Assembly (NCBI GenBank): GCA_900555635.1
Contig: USLU01000021.1
Location: 1 to 64,000, forward strand
DNA: 64,000 bases
Direction: 5' to 3'
Source of the DNA: an uncultured Bacteroides sp.
GTDB taxonomy: Bacteria > Bacteroidota > Bacteroidia > Bacteroidales > Bacteroidaceae
The translations under genes and the position numbers were made by a program. The notes under the pieces were generated by a model, which was not told the origin of the DNA, made no database searches, and saw only the letters and a program-made list of their open reading frames with translations. Position 1 is the first letter of the stretch. Each line of letters begins with the position of its first letter. Shown here piece by piece: positions 9,612-17,594 of the stretch.

Positions 9612-10526
9612 TTAAAAAGCAACAATCTCCAGCTTATTTCGTATAATTAACTTATATTGTTCTTTCATCTCTTCTGGTAAGAATGATAAATCTATAAACT
9701 CGAACCATTTGTCGGCAACCTTCTTGAATTTAGAGAATAGATTGTCTATGATCTTTTTTTTCCAAACCACTACCATTCATTGCAACTATAAAATCCGACC
9801 GTTTGATTTTGCGTTTCTTGCCGTTGAGTGTCAAGGCCAACTCCTCCGTATCTTCCGGTATAATAAGTGCAGTAGAAACCATATCATATCCCGGTGTCAG
9901 TGAATAATACCCTTTATGCAGGCTATACAATGAAAAGTTCTTTAGGTGCATACCCGCATTGCCTGTTATCCACGAGAAAACCACTTGCTCCCAGAAGTTT
10001 ACCACATCGAGTTTCGGTACAGAGGAATATTGAGCAATAAGTTTTGCTATCTGTTCATACGAACCTTTGTATTTATACTCCGTGAGGCGTTCTGAAAGCT
10101 GACACATATCTTCCATCGCCAACTTTCCGCCCTTTGAATCCCGGTCTATACGTTTAGTTATGTACGATAGTTCTCCATCGGAGAAACGAACAAGCGAGTG
10201 TGGCACAACATTTATTTTAGCCAGTTCCGCAAGATGCATCGTCAAATCCTCGACCTCCGGCAGGTAGTTGAATAGTTCAGTTTGTGGTTTAAGAATATAA
10301 CGTCCCCATAAACCCACAAAAGCCAGCCTTCGGGGATTAACCCATCAAAGAACGGGAACAGTATTTTTTCGTTATACGGTTTCTCGGTCAGAGGCATAGT
10401 AAGGCTAATCGCTTCAGCTTCATGAGATTTAAGATAATCAGCATTATACTGAAAAGTATAACCATTTTCATTTTCAGTCAAAACTCTAGCAAAGAGCTCG
10501 TGATTGTATATCTTAGCCTGTCTCAT
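9612..10526 (-). pseudogene. Broken HipA-type kinase toxin gene
   Basis: The 5' part (10526 to about 10315) encodes a HipA N-terminal subdomain (FPFFDGLIPEGWLL). In another frame the sequence jumps straight into the HipA C-terminal kinase domain (GLWGRYILKPQTELFNYLPE). The segment normally between them is missing, so I infer a deletion with its junction near 10314-10322. The kinase motif reads TGNAGMHLKNFSL, where the family has Asp in the position of this Gly (GNADxHxKN). At a run of eight T near 9752-9761 the frame breaks again: the true C-terminus (IIDNLFSKFKKVADKWFEF) continues in a second frame to a stop at 9612. These lesions should make the kinase dead. In many Bacteroides the two HipA parts are separate genes, so the first junction may be a gene-gene fusion scar. 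Confidence 0.82.
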
Positions 10527-10741
10527 AGATTTGTGGATTTAGATATAGGAACAACACCCACTTCTGCTCCGAAGAGATTTAATACCTGATTTACTTTATC
10601 AAGCCGAAGAGTTTCTTTACCTTGTTCAAGTTCACGTACAAAACGCAAACCGACTCCCGATTTTTCCGAGAGTTCTATTTGAGTTAAGTTATGCTCCTTG
10701 CGCCTTTGCTTAACGTATTCAGAAATTGATTTGGCATCCAT
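10523..10741 (-). CDS. HipB-like helix-turn-helix antitoxin/repressor
   Basis: This is a 72-residue XRE-family DNA-binding protein: RRKEHNLTQIELSEKSGV is the helix-turn-helix, followed by LRFVRELEQGKETLRLDKV. It overlaps the start of the hipA remnant by 4 bp, the usual hipBA arrangement. I chose the ATG at 10741; a TTG start at 10762 would place the initiation region inside an operator palindrome. It appears intact although its toxin partner is broken. Three palindromes upstream fit autoregulation. Confidence 0.85.
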   Translation of the reverse strand: MDAKSISEYVKQRRKEHNLTQIELSEKSGVGLRFVRELEQGKETLRLDKVNQVLNLFGAEVGVVPISKSTNL

Positions 10742-10743
10742 AT

Positions 10744-10842
10744 TATACCCTTTTGGGTACAAATATAGTGCAAATATTTCAAACTATACCCTTTTGGGTA
10801 TAAAAACCACATAAAAGGACTTAGTATACCTTATCGGGTATA
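10744..10842. promoter_or_regulatory. Three operator palindromes of the hipBA unit
   Basis: Three related palindromes occur: TATACCCTTTTGGGTA (10744-10759), TATACCCTTTTGGGTATA (10785-10802) and TATACCTTATCGGGTATA (10825-10842). Two are close copies and the third is a variant. They lie directly upstream of hipB, the first 2 bp from its start codon. HipB proteins repress their own operon through repeated palindromes of the TATCC-N8-GGATA kind, so these are probable HipB sites. Confidence 0.75.
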
Positions 10843-10850
10843 AATTTGAA

Positions 10851-11397
10851 TTAGAATGATTTTTCTATATCTATTTCCCAATCTGTTAATATTTCATTCT
10901 CCGAAATACCACAGATAGCAGCGTATGGTTCGTCCATACTGATATTTTCTATATTATTCAACTCACTGAAGATGCTCAGTTGCGAGAACTTAGTGATGCC
11001 AGTCAGAAAAACGAAACGCAGATAAGGATCACAAGCCTTCAGCGGACTATAATAGCCTCATACCGCTCCAGTTGACTGGCAAGATAACGATTCAACTGTT
11101 CACAATCCATGTGCTTACCTAAACTCATATCGAAGTGCAGCACCGGATATTCCAGCCACTCAGTCTCCAGTTTCTCTATAACTAGCCCTTTAAACAAATC
11201 CTTCTGCCCAGCGAAATAGCTATGTAACAGAAGTAAGCAAGCTCTTTCCAAAACGCCGCGGACGGCTTAGAAACATATATTTAGAAGCAGAATGTGTCAA
11301 GACGATAGACATATTACGTCTTGTCAACATACAAATATTTTTTTCTTATTAGCTCCGAAAAGGTTTGTATCCCTATCGGATAAAGTTTCTGTTGCAT
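10851..11397 (-). pseudogene. Degraded AAA-ATPase-like / PD-(D/E)XK nuclease family gene
   Basis: Pieces of one gene are readable in changing frames. The start MQQKLYPIGIQTFSELI (from 11397) reaches a TAA where a Glu codon is expected in VDKTEYVYRL. Then SASKYMFLSRPRRFGKSLLT follows after a 1-base shift, and HSYFAGQKDLFKGL to YLASQLERYEAI after another. Finally PLKACDPYLRFVFLTGITKF runs to a stop at 10851. The motif RPRRFGKS is typical of the family pairing an AAA-like ATPase with a PD-(D/E)XK nuclease domain, often over 500 residues. The middle (between ERYEAI and PLKACD) and the C-terminal nuclease domain are missing. It is not functional as it stands. Confidence 0.75.
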
Positions 11398-11518
11398 TTC
11401 CATATGGTCCCTCCATTTTGCTTCCTGAATACAAAGTTACTCTAATTTAAACACAAAACAAAATAAGGATGTTCTTTCTTAGGGAGGTTGATGCATAAGC
11501 TCATACTAGGCTTACAAC

Positions 11519-11553
11519 AAAAAAGAGGACGCCTTTCACAAGGAATCCTCTTA
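11519..11553 (-). terminator. Second minus-strand terminator after the capsule operon
   Basis: Read on the minus strand, AAGAGGA and TCCTCTT form a stem with an inner CCTT/AAGG pairing, followed by a run of T. It backs up the stronger hairpin at 11706-11750. Confidence 0.6.
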
Positions 11554-11705
11554 CAACACATTTTTACTAATACAATCAGATTAAGATTACTCAAGATCCG
11601 ATTGTGGGAAAACAGCTCCCAAAGCTGTATATGAATTTTCTAAAAATATTTTATTCAAAAACACGTCACTATATATTAAGTTCGTAGGTTCTTCATTCAA
11701 TAGCT

Positions 11706-11750
11706 TTTAAAAACAGCCGAAACCATTCCTAAAGAATCAGCTTCGGCTGC
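11706..11750 (-). terminator. Terminator at the end of the capsule operon
   Basis: On the minus strand CAGCCGAA and TTCGGCTG form the stem, followed by TTTTTAAAA. It is 31 bp past the stop of the last capsule-operon gene. Confidence 0.82.
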
Positions 11751-11780
11751 GCCTAAAAACGAAGTAACCGCTGTTACCTG

Positions 11781-12008
11781 TCATTTATCTTCATGTCTCT
11801 TCTTACGAACAACAGATGGTGCTCCAAGTTCCTCTCGCTCTACGACTTCAAGCCACCCACTCTGCTCTAACTCGAAAAGAGCGGGGTATACACGGAGCTT
11901 GTCGGCACCAGAATAAAGGATTATGTTTTCTACAGATACTTCATTGGCTGAAGTAGATATGTAGTCGGTGATACGCTGGGTATCGAGAATTTTATAATTT
12001 ACGTCCAT
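11781..12008 (-). CDS. Small winged-helix-like protein, last gene of capsule operon
   Basis: This is a 75-residue protein of unknown function. ATG at 12008 is preferred over an upstream TTG at 12017. It contains ENIILYSGADKLRVYPALFE and LEQSGWLEVVEREE, a pattern resembling a short winged helix with a basic tail (VVRKKRHEDK). Its start overlaps the end of the cupin gene by 17 bp, so it is translated with the capsule operon. It could be a regulator, but that is only a guess from the fold-like pattern. Confidence 0.6.
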   Translation of the reverse strand: MDVNYKILDTQRITDYISTSANEVSVENIILYSGADKLRVYPALFELEQSGWLEVVEREELGAPSVVRKKRHEDK

Positions 12009-12462
12009 AGAAATCAATAGCTTTATTATTTTCCCAATCCATCCACATCATCTTGTCATATCTCCAGCTGTCACCTAAAGCTTCTGATATTTTTTTATTT
12101 GAATATACCAATAAAATAGAATCCGGTTCATTTGCTTTTATGCCATTCGCATACCCCTCTGGTACATGTAATACCGCACTCTTTTCAGCAGAAAGTTGAA
12201 AGATTTCCGGCTTCAATTCTAAAGAAGGATTATACCAATTATCAATTTTCACGAATGCAGTAGTAAATGAACCTTTCACGGCATAAAACCATTTCTTTTC
12301 AGTCTGATGCGCATGCCAAGCTCTTACTACTGATGTATCACTCTGATGGATAACATAAAAGCGTTCTATTTCGCTCATATCCAAATCATTCACAAATGAA
12401 ATACGGCCACGAAAATCACAAAAGATATTACCCTCAATAGTTTTTATATCATTCATTTCCAA
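11992..12462 (-). CDS. Cupin-fold sugar epimerase-like protein (RmlC/WxcM/FdtA type)
   Basis: This 156-residue single-domain cupin carries FYVIHQSDTSVVRAWHAHQ (the His-rich strand of the sugar isomerase/epimerase cupins), WFYAVKGSFTTAFVKID and VLHVPEGYANGIKA. It resembles dTDP-sugar 3,5-epimerases and 3,4-ketoisomerases, and also the cupin half of CapF/WbjC-type enzymes. It overlaps the glycosyltransferase gene upstream by 10 bp and lies in the same block as the dehydratase, epimerase and reductase genes, so it probably acts on a nucleotide-linked 4-keto sugar. The exact reaction cannot be told from sequence. Confidence 0.75.
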   Translation of the reverse strand: MEMNDIKTIEGNIFCDFRGRISFVNDLDMSEIERFYVIHQSDTSVVRAWHAHQTEKKWFYAVKGSFTTAFVKIDNWYNPSLELKPEIFQLSAEKSAVLHVPEGYANGIKANEPDSILLVYSNKKISEALGDSWRYDKMMWMDWENNKAIDFYGRKL

Positions 12463-13649
12463 ACCACTCCATTAATAAGTTTTATAATCATCTTCCTATT
12501 AAACACAGTTTCGCACAAACAAGCCGCATTATTAGCAATAGCCTTCTTCTCTTCATCCGTTAATTTCACAAAATGATTAAAACCAGCTGCAATATCGCAT
12601 AAATCAGTAGGTGAAGCCCCGAAACCAATTTGATACTTCTCTACAATATTCCTAACCTCACCATTGAATATCGCATAAATAGGCTTTCCTGTCGCTAAAT
12701 AAGCTTGAAATTTAGATGGCATCATTGTCTCATAAAGTGGGACATCCTTTAATGATATAATTAAAGCATCCCCCGCTTCATAATAGTCAGACATTTCCGA
12801 TAAAGGTTTACGACCTGTAAAATTCACATTTAGAATACATTCATTCTTCGCTATATCCATCAATTCAGTCAAGAATGAGCCATCTCCTATTATATTCAAA
12901 CAAGCGTTTGGGCAGTCTTTTACAAACAACCCAAACCCACGTAAAACGTTCTCCAAGTTTTGTACCTTACCAACATTACCCGCAAAAACGAAATTATAAG
13001 TTCCTGGCAACTCTACTTCTTTAGTCGGATTATACTCCATAAGCGACCAATTCGGAGCAAAAAGTATATCCTTTTCAGGAGTGTAATGATGAATTCTTTC
13101 TATAAAACCCTCACAAGACACTAATATCGAATCACAGTTTTTATAAATCCATTTTACAAATCGATCCAAACAAAAACTGAGTAATTTGGTTTTCTTGAAA
13201 CCATAAGCATATACAGTTTCCGGCCATAAGTCCTGTGTCCAAATAGTAACTTTGGCATTAAAAAGCTTTTTCAAAAATATACCTGCCGTAGCCAAAGTCA
13301 AAGGCCCTGTTTGATAGATAAATACTCTATCAAAGCGTTTCCCAATGAACAAAACAATCAAGCAGCTCCAAAAAACGAAAGAAAAGTAATTCAGTACTTT
13401 TATTATAGTGCTTTTCTCATATCCTTGCAGCACGGGGAAACGATGAATCTTTATCGTATTAAAACAAGTAGTTTGATAAATCTTATTCTTATACCCTTCA
13501 TAAACCTTTCCAAAAGGATATGAAGGTGCACGAGTTAATACTTCAAATTGATATCCATCCTTTTCCCATTCCCTCACTAAATCATTAATAAGAAAATCTT
13601 CAGGAAAGAAAGCCTCCCCCAATACCAATACTTTTTTTCTTCTCTCCAT
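12453..13649 (-). CDS. Glycosyltransferase family 4 (WbuB-like)
   Basis: This is a 398-residue GT-B glycosyltransferase. The N-terminal domain has GEAFFPEDFLINDLVREW. The C-terminal donor domain has FAGNVGKVQNLENVLRGF, NIIGDGSFLTELMDIA and SDYYEAGDALIISLKD...PSKFQAYLATGKPI. It resembles WbuB-type transferases that use UDP-L-FucNAc in enterobacterial O-antigen loci. Its place next to the dehydratase-epimerase-reductase set supports a UDP-L-FucNAc or L-QuiNAc donor; this is inference. It ends 3 bp inside the cupin gene start region and begins 2 bp after the reductase gene. Confidence 0.88.
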   Translation of the reverse strand: MERRKKVLVLGEAFFPEDFLINDLVREWEKDGYQFEVLTRAPSYPFGKVYEGYKNKIYQTTCFNTIKIHRFPVLQGYEKSTIIKVLNYFSFVFWSCLIVLFIGKRFDRVFIYQTGPLTLATAGIFLKKLFNAKVTIWTQDLWPETVYAYGFKKTKLLSFCLDRFVKWIYKNCDSILVSCEGFIERIHHYTPEKDILFAPNWSLMEYNPTKEVELPGTYNFVFAGNVGKVQNLENVLRGFGLFVKDCPNACLNIIGDGSFLTELMDIAKNECILNVNFTGRKPLSEMSDYYEAGDALIISLKDVPLYETMMPSKFQAYLATGKPIYAIFNGEVRNIVEKYQIGFGASPTDLCDIAAGFNHFVKLTDEEKKAIANNAACLCETVFNRKMIIKLINGVVWK

Positions 13650-13651
13650 CC

Positions 13652-14506
13652 CTAAAAATATTGTGCATACAAAGACTTATGACTCTCCATCCATGCTGCT
13701 TGTTCTATCAACATCTGTTTATAACTTGGCACATCATAGTCAAACCGTTCCGATTTAGCAATAGATTTGTCAATCCCATTCCCATCATAAGGCATTATAT
13801 CAATATCCTGCTTGTTCCATATTTCTTTGAATAAGCCTAACAAATCGTACTTAGAAATTCCTACTCCGTTACTCAACTGTAACAGCCCTGTTTTATTTTG
13901 TAACAAAGCAGCATCAATAGCTTTTGCTAATTCTAGAGTTGTTACCCCACCCCATATAGCAGTTTTAAAACCATTCACCTGTCCATGCTGATTCATAAAC
14001 CAATGAAACAGTCCTTCACCATTTCTCTTCAGTTCCGGGCCGATAATTGAAGTACGAATCGTCAAGTCCTTGTCATTTATGACTTCGCCAAGAGCTTTAC
14101 TACGTCCGTACACATCATCAGCATCTCTGAAATCCTCTTCTGTATAGTAACCTTTCCTACCGGAGAAAACGCAATCTGTACTGATATGAACCAATTTTGC
14201 ATCAACTTCATCAGCTAATTTCTTCAATAAATGTGGGAAATAAGCATTGATTAAAATTGCATTATCAGGATGCTCCTTAGAACCTTTTATCAGTACTCCA
14301 ATACAGTTGATAATGACTTCCGGCTGTTCTTTACGTACAATTTCGGCCACTGCATCTCTATTTGTCACATCAACAACTATGCTATTTTCATTAAGCGGGG
14401 TACGAAACACAACATTAGTAATGTTATATTTCCCGGTACTTCGCAGATAGGAATAGACGATGTGTCCAGCCATACCAGTGGCGCCGAACAACAAAATTTT
14501 TCTCAT
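13652..14506 (-). CDS. NAD(P)-dependent 4-keto-sugar reductase (RmlD/WbvR-like)
   Basis: This is a 284-residue short-chain reductase with an N-terminal Rossmann motif GATGMAGHI, the sequence HISTDCVFSGRKGYYTEED before the catalytic YxxxK (YGRSKALGE), and NCIGVL. It is like RmlD but sits with UDP-HexNAc enzymes. It therefore probably reduces the 4-keto-6-deoxy intermediate made by the dehydratase at 15670-16725, as WbvR or the reductase half of CapF/WbjC does. CapF-type enzymes carry a cupin domain at the C-terminus; this one ends without it and a separate cupin gene follows two genes later. Confidence 0.85.
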   Translation of the reverse strand: MRKILLFGATGMAGHIVYSYLRSTGKYNITNVVFRTPLNENSIVVDVTNRDAVAEIVRKEQPEVIINCIGVLIKGSKEHPDNAILINAYFPHLLKKLADEVDAKLVHISTDCVFSGRKGYYTEEDFRDADDVYGRSKALGEVINDKDLTIRTSIIGPELKRNGEGLFHWFMNQHGQVNGFKTAIWGGVTTLELAKAIDAALLQNKTGLLQLSNGVGISKYDLLGLFKEIWNKQDIDIMPYDGNGIDKSIAKSERFDYDVPSYKQMLIEQAAWMESHKSLYAQYF

Positions 14507-14522
14507 GAATTACCGAAAATTA

Positions 14523-15677
14523 TCAGATGTTTTTATGCCATACCGTACGGTTGACATAATCTGTATAGGAAAGAATAATACGCACTACTTTTTTTGATAC
14601 ATTATCAGCCTCATAGTCAGGAATTGAATGTATAGCATCTCTGCCCTCAGCATATTGTGAAGTTACCACATCGATTGAGTCTAATATACGATCGCTATTC
14701 AGCCCAGTCATAATTAGCGTACCTTCATCCATACCCTCGGGACGTTCGTGAGCCTGACGTATAGTAATAGCAGGAAAGTGGAGAATAGACGATTCCTCTG
14801 TAATCGTTCCACTGTCCGAGATAACACAAAAGGCATTTTGCTGCAACTTGATATACTCTAGAAAGCCAAAAGGCTTCATGAACTCAATCATCGGATTCGA
14901 ATTAACAAATCCCATAGCCTCTAGCTTTTTGCGTGTACGTGGATGTGTAGAAACAATTACTTTCTTATGATATTTATCGACTATTGCATTCAAAGAGTCC
15001 AGTAGATCAGTAAAATTCTTTTCCGAATCTACATTCTCTTCACGATGAGTGCTGACAATGAAATACCCTCCCTTTTTAAGTCCCTCATTTTTCAAGACAT
15101 CACACTTCTCAATATCCTCTTTATGGTAAAGTAAAACCTCTGTCATTGGTGAACCAGTCTTGATTACTGTCTCAGGCTTTAATCCTTCGGCAAGCAAATA
15201 TTTGCGGGCATGTTCAGAAAGGGGCATATTGATATCACTGAGGTGATCTACAATTTTACGGTTAATCTCCTCAGGTACACGCTGGTCAAAACATCTGTTA
15301 CCAGCCTCCATGTGGAAAATAGGAATTTTCTTACGTTTGGCCGAGATAACCGATATACAACTATTCGTATCTCCATACAGCAATATGGCATCCGGCTTCA
15401 CTTCTTCCATCAGATCATCCGACTTACGAATGACATTAGCAATCGTTTCAGCAGCGTTCTTTCCTGCTGCTTCCAAAAAATAATCGGGTTTACGAATACG
15501 AAGTTCTTGAAAGAATATTTCATTCAATTCATAATCAAAATTCTGACCTGTATGCACTATTATGTGCTCAGTATATTTATCAAGTTCTGCCATAACCCGA
15601 CTCAATTTTATAATCTCCGGACGGGTACCGACAATAGTCATTACTTTCAACATAGTATTTGTATTAACGTTATTCAC
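14523..15677 (-). CDS. UDP-HexNAc 2-epimerase (WecB/CapG/WbjD family)
   Basis: This 384-residue non-hydrolysing UDP-N-acetylhexosamine 2-epimerase has VGTRPEIIKLSRVMAELDK at the N-terminus, FHMEAGNRCFDQRVPEEINR and DSGTITEESSILHFPAIT. It overlaps the dehydratase gene by 8 bp. In the FucNAc and QuiNAc pathways this enzyme inverts C2 after dehydration and reduction, giving the L-fuco or L-quinovo sugar. Confidence 0.92.
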   Translation of the reverse strand: MNNVNTNTMLKVMTIVGTRPEIIKLSRVMAELDKYTEHIIVHTGQNFDYELNEIFFQELRIRKPDYFLEAAGKNAAETIANVIRKSDDLMEEVKPDAILLYGDTNSCISVISAKRKKIPIFHMEAGNRCFDQRVPEEINRKIVDHLSDINMPLSEHARKYLLAEGLKPETVIKTGSPMTEVLLYHKEDIEKCDVLKNEGLKKGGYFIVSTHREENVDSEKNFTDLLDSLNAIVDKYHKKVIVSTHPRTRKKLEAMGFVNSNPMIEFMKPFGFLEYIKLQQNAFCVISDSGTITEESSILHFPAITIRQAHERPEGMDEGTLIMTGLNSDRILDSIDVVTSQYAEGRDAIHSIPDYEADNVSKKVVRIILSYTDYVNRTVWHKNI

Positions 15678-16725
15678 TGCGAATTTCTCTAGCTTTAGCT
15701 CTTGCTTCTAAGCCCATATCTTCACGGATAAAGCGTAACTTCATCAATAGCTCTTTCATTCCTTCTACATCAAGTCGACGCGTATTATGACTATGGTAAT
15801 CTTCTATCTTAGATACTTCTTCATTTCCTTTAGTGAAAAACTTGTCATAATTCAAATCACGAGTATCACAAGGAATCCGATAATAATCTCCCATATCAAC
15901 AGCACGCACCATTTCTTCGCGTGTTACAAGGGTTTCGTACAGTTTCTCACCATGACGAGTACCTATGGTTTTAACTTCCGTATCTGTTTTATAGATTTCT
16001 TTCAAAGCTGTTGCAAGAGTATCCAAGGTAGCAGCAGGTGCCTTCTGCACAAACAAATCACCATTATGCGCATGAGTAAAAGCATAAATTACCAAATCAA
16101 CAGCATCGTCAAGCGTCATCATAAAACGAGTCATATTAGGATCGGTAATTGTAATATGTTTACCTTCCATCATCTGTTCTACCCACAAAGGAATTACCGA
16201 ACCACGACTAGCCATAACATTTCCGTAACGTGTACAGCAAATTGTGGTCTTTGCACCTTCGCCCAGTTCACGTCCTTTTGCTACAGCCACTTTTTCCATC
16301 AAAGCTTTACTCATCCCCATTGCATTGATTGGATAAGCTGCTTTGTCAGTAGAGAGCACAACAACACTTTCCACACCGTGCTCTATGGCAGAATTTAGCA
16401 CGTTTTCTGTACCCATTACATTCGTATTCACCGCTTCAATTGGGAAGAACTCACAAGAAGGAACCTGTTTCAATGCAGCAGCACTGAATACATAATTCAC
16501 TCCTTTCATAGCAACATCTACCGAGCCTTTATCTCGTACATTCCCAATATAAAACTTTACTTTAGGATTTTGTAATGCATGGCGCATGTCATCCTGCTTC
16601 TTTTCATCACGAGAAAATATGCGGATTTCCTTGATATCGGAATCAAGAAAACGACGCAATACGGCATTACCGAAGGAACCTGTTCCACCAGTAATAAGTA
16701 AGACTTTGTCTTTAAATACTGACAT
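15670..16725 (-). CDS. UDP-GlcNAc 4,6-dehydratase/5-epimerase (CapE/WbjB family)
   Basis: This is a 351-residue extended SDR. It has GGTGSFGNAVLRRFL for nucleotide binding and VVLSTDKAAYPINAMGMSKA, where the Met-for-Tyr MxxxK form is typical of the inverting CapE/FlaA1 branch. It also has YGNVMASRGSVIPLW. It should convert UDP-GlcNAc to the 4-keto-6-deoxy L-sugar intermediate, the first step of the UDP-L-FucNAc/L-QuiNAc branch encoded by the next genes. A terminator-like hairpin and gene remnants lie just upstream. Confidence 0.92.
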   Translation of the reverse strand: MSVFKDKVLLITGGTGSFGNAVLRRFLDSDIKEIRIFSRDEKKQDDMRHALQNPKVKFYIGNVRDKGSVDVAMKGVNYVFSAAALKQVPSCEFFPIEAVNTNVMGTENVLNSAIEHGVESVVVLSTDKAAYPINAMGMSKALMEKVAVAKGRELGEGAKTTICCTRYGNVMASRGSVIPLWVEQMMEGKHITITDPNMTRFMMTLDDAVDLVIYAFTHAHNGDLFVQKAPAATLDTLATALKEIYKTDTEVKTIGTRHGEKLYETLVTREEMVRAVDMGDYYRIPCDTRDLNYDKFFTKGNEEVSKIEDYHSHNTRRLDVEGMKELLMKLRFIREDMGLEARAKAREIRSE

Positions 16726-16770
16726 AGTTTATAATTATCTGAGTTTAATTATTATCCGAATGGAATAATA

Positions 16771-16808
16771 AAAGAAAAGGGTACAGCATTTGAATCAATG
16801 CTACACCA
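16771..16808 (-). terminator. Terminator-like hairpin inside the capsule operon
   Basis: On the minus strand GGTGTAGCATT (from 16808) pairs with AATGCTGTACC (to about 16779) across a 6-base loop, allowing two G-U pairs, and is followed by CTTTTCTTTTATTATT. It sits between the variable capsule genes and the dehydratase gene, so readthrough would need antitermination or a separate promoter. I see no good -7 box before the dehydratase. Confidence 0.6.
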
Positions 16809-16836
16809 ACTAATGTTTTATTCGTAAAAAATATAA

Positions 16837-17055
16837 TTAAGGGATTAGCCTCATTTTACTAGGCCATATCGTTTTTTTATTCGTGATAATTTCCAAATTT
16901 CTCAAGGCTTCTATTATCAAATTCAAATCTTTAGCTACGAATTTCTCTTGGTAGGTAGCCTCACGCAATAAGCGTTCTTTTTCTATTTCCCGTATTTTTG
17001 CAAGATTAGCATAATTGGGATCTATCTTTAATATATCAAGATTTTTTATAAACAA
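16837..17055 (-). pseudogene. Small unrecognised reading frame, possible remnant
   Basis: The frame could encode 72 residues rich in charged helices (IREIEKERLLREATYQEKFV). I do not recognise it and see no strong ribosome-binding site. It lies in an AT-rich gap of nearly 0.9 kb between the variable capsule genes and the sugar-nucleotide block, where another broken frame is found. It may be the tail of a lost capsule gene or a small real gene. Confidence 0.3.
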
Positions 17056-17124
17056 AAAAACTATTCAACACTTATTTTATATAAAGAAATTTTGTATTGA
17101 TGCTTTTATTGGCAAGAATATAAA

Positions 17125-17394
17125 CTACATAGTAACCATAACCAGCATTTTCAATAACTTTAAAGTATTTAGAACGAAATGAATCCCACCTTTAGGAGTA
17201 ACCTCATCTCGCTCATCGAAAGTTACCTTAAAAAGTGATTTATAAATAAACGAAAGTACCGGACTATATTTTAATGCATGAAACACATCTCCTATTACGC
17301 CTCGACCATACTTAACAAGATATTCCTTTTGTACAAAATAAAGAATCCTAAAGAATTTTATGTAATCAACTCCATCATTAAAGTACAGCAACAC
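17125..17394 (-). pseudogene. C-terminal-like remnant of an unknown capsule gene
   Basis: This 89-residue frame (FNDGVDYIKFFRILYFVQ, KYGRGVIGDVFHALKYSP, DERDEVTPKGGIHFVLN) reads like the end of a larger protein and has no convincing start. Just upstream (about 17517-17585) there is another short coding-like fragment, DYAYAEYIGDMLSKSAI. I could not assign a family. Together they look like what is left after gene replacement in the locus. Confidence 0.4.
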
Positions 17395-17594
17395 TCATCT
17401 TCAAAATTTCATCTTGTTTTTTTATCCATCTTGAAAATGTATTATATATTTACAACACACAAACAATCAATGAATAAACACTTGTATTTTCTCGATAACT
17501 AGCACAAATATTAAGAATTATTTCAGTTAGATAGCACTTTTACTTAACATATCACCTATATACTCAGCATACGCATAATCCTATCGTAACATAT

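Larger units (their letters stand above)
11398..11780. other. Gene-free gap holding two terminators
   Basis: I see no convincing gene here. The stretch holds the two minus-strand hairpins listed separately (11519-11553 and 11706-11750) that end the capsule operon. The part next to 11398 is presumably the former upstream region of the broken ATPase gene. Confidence 0.6.
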
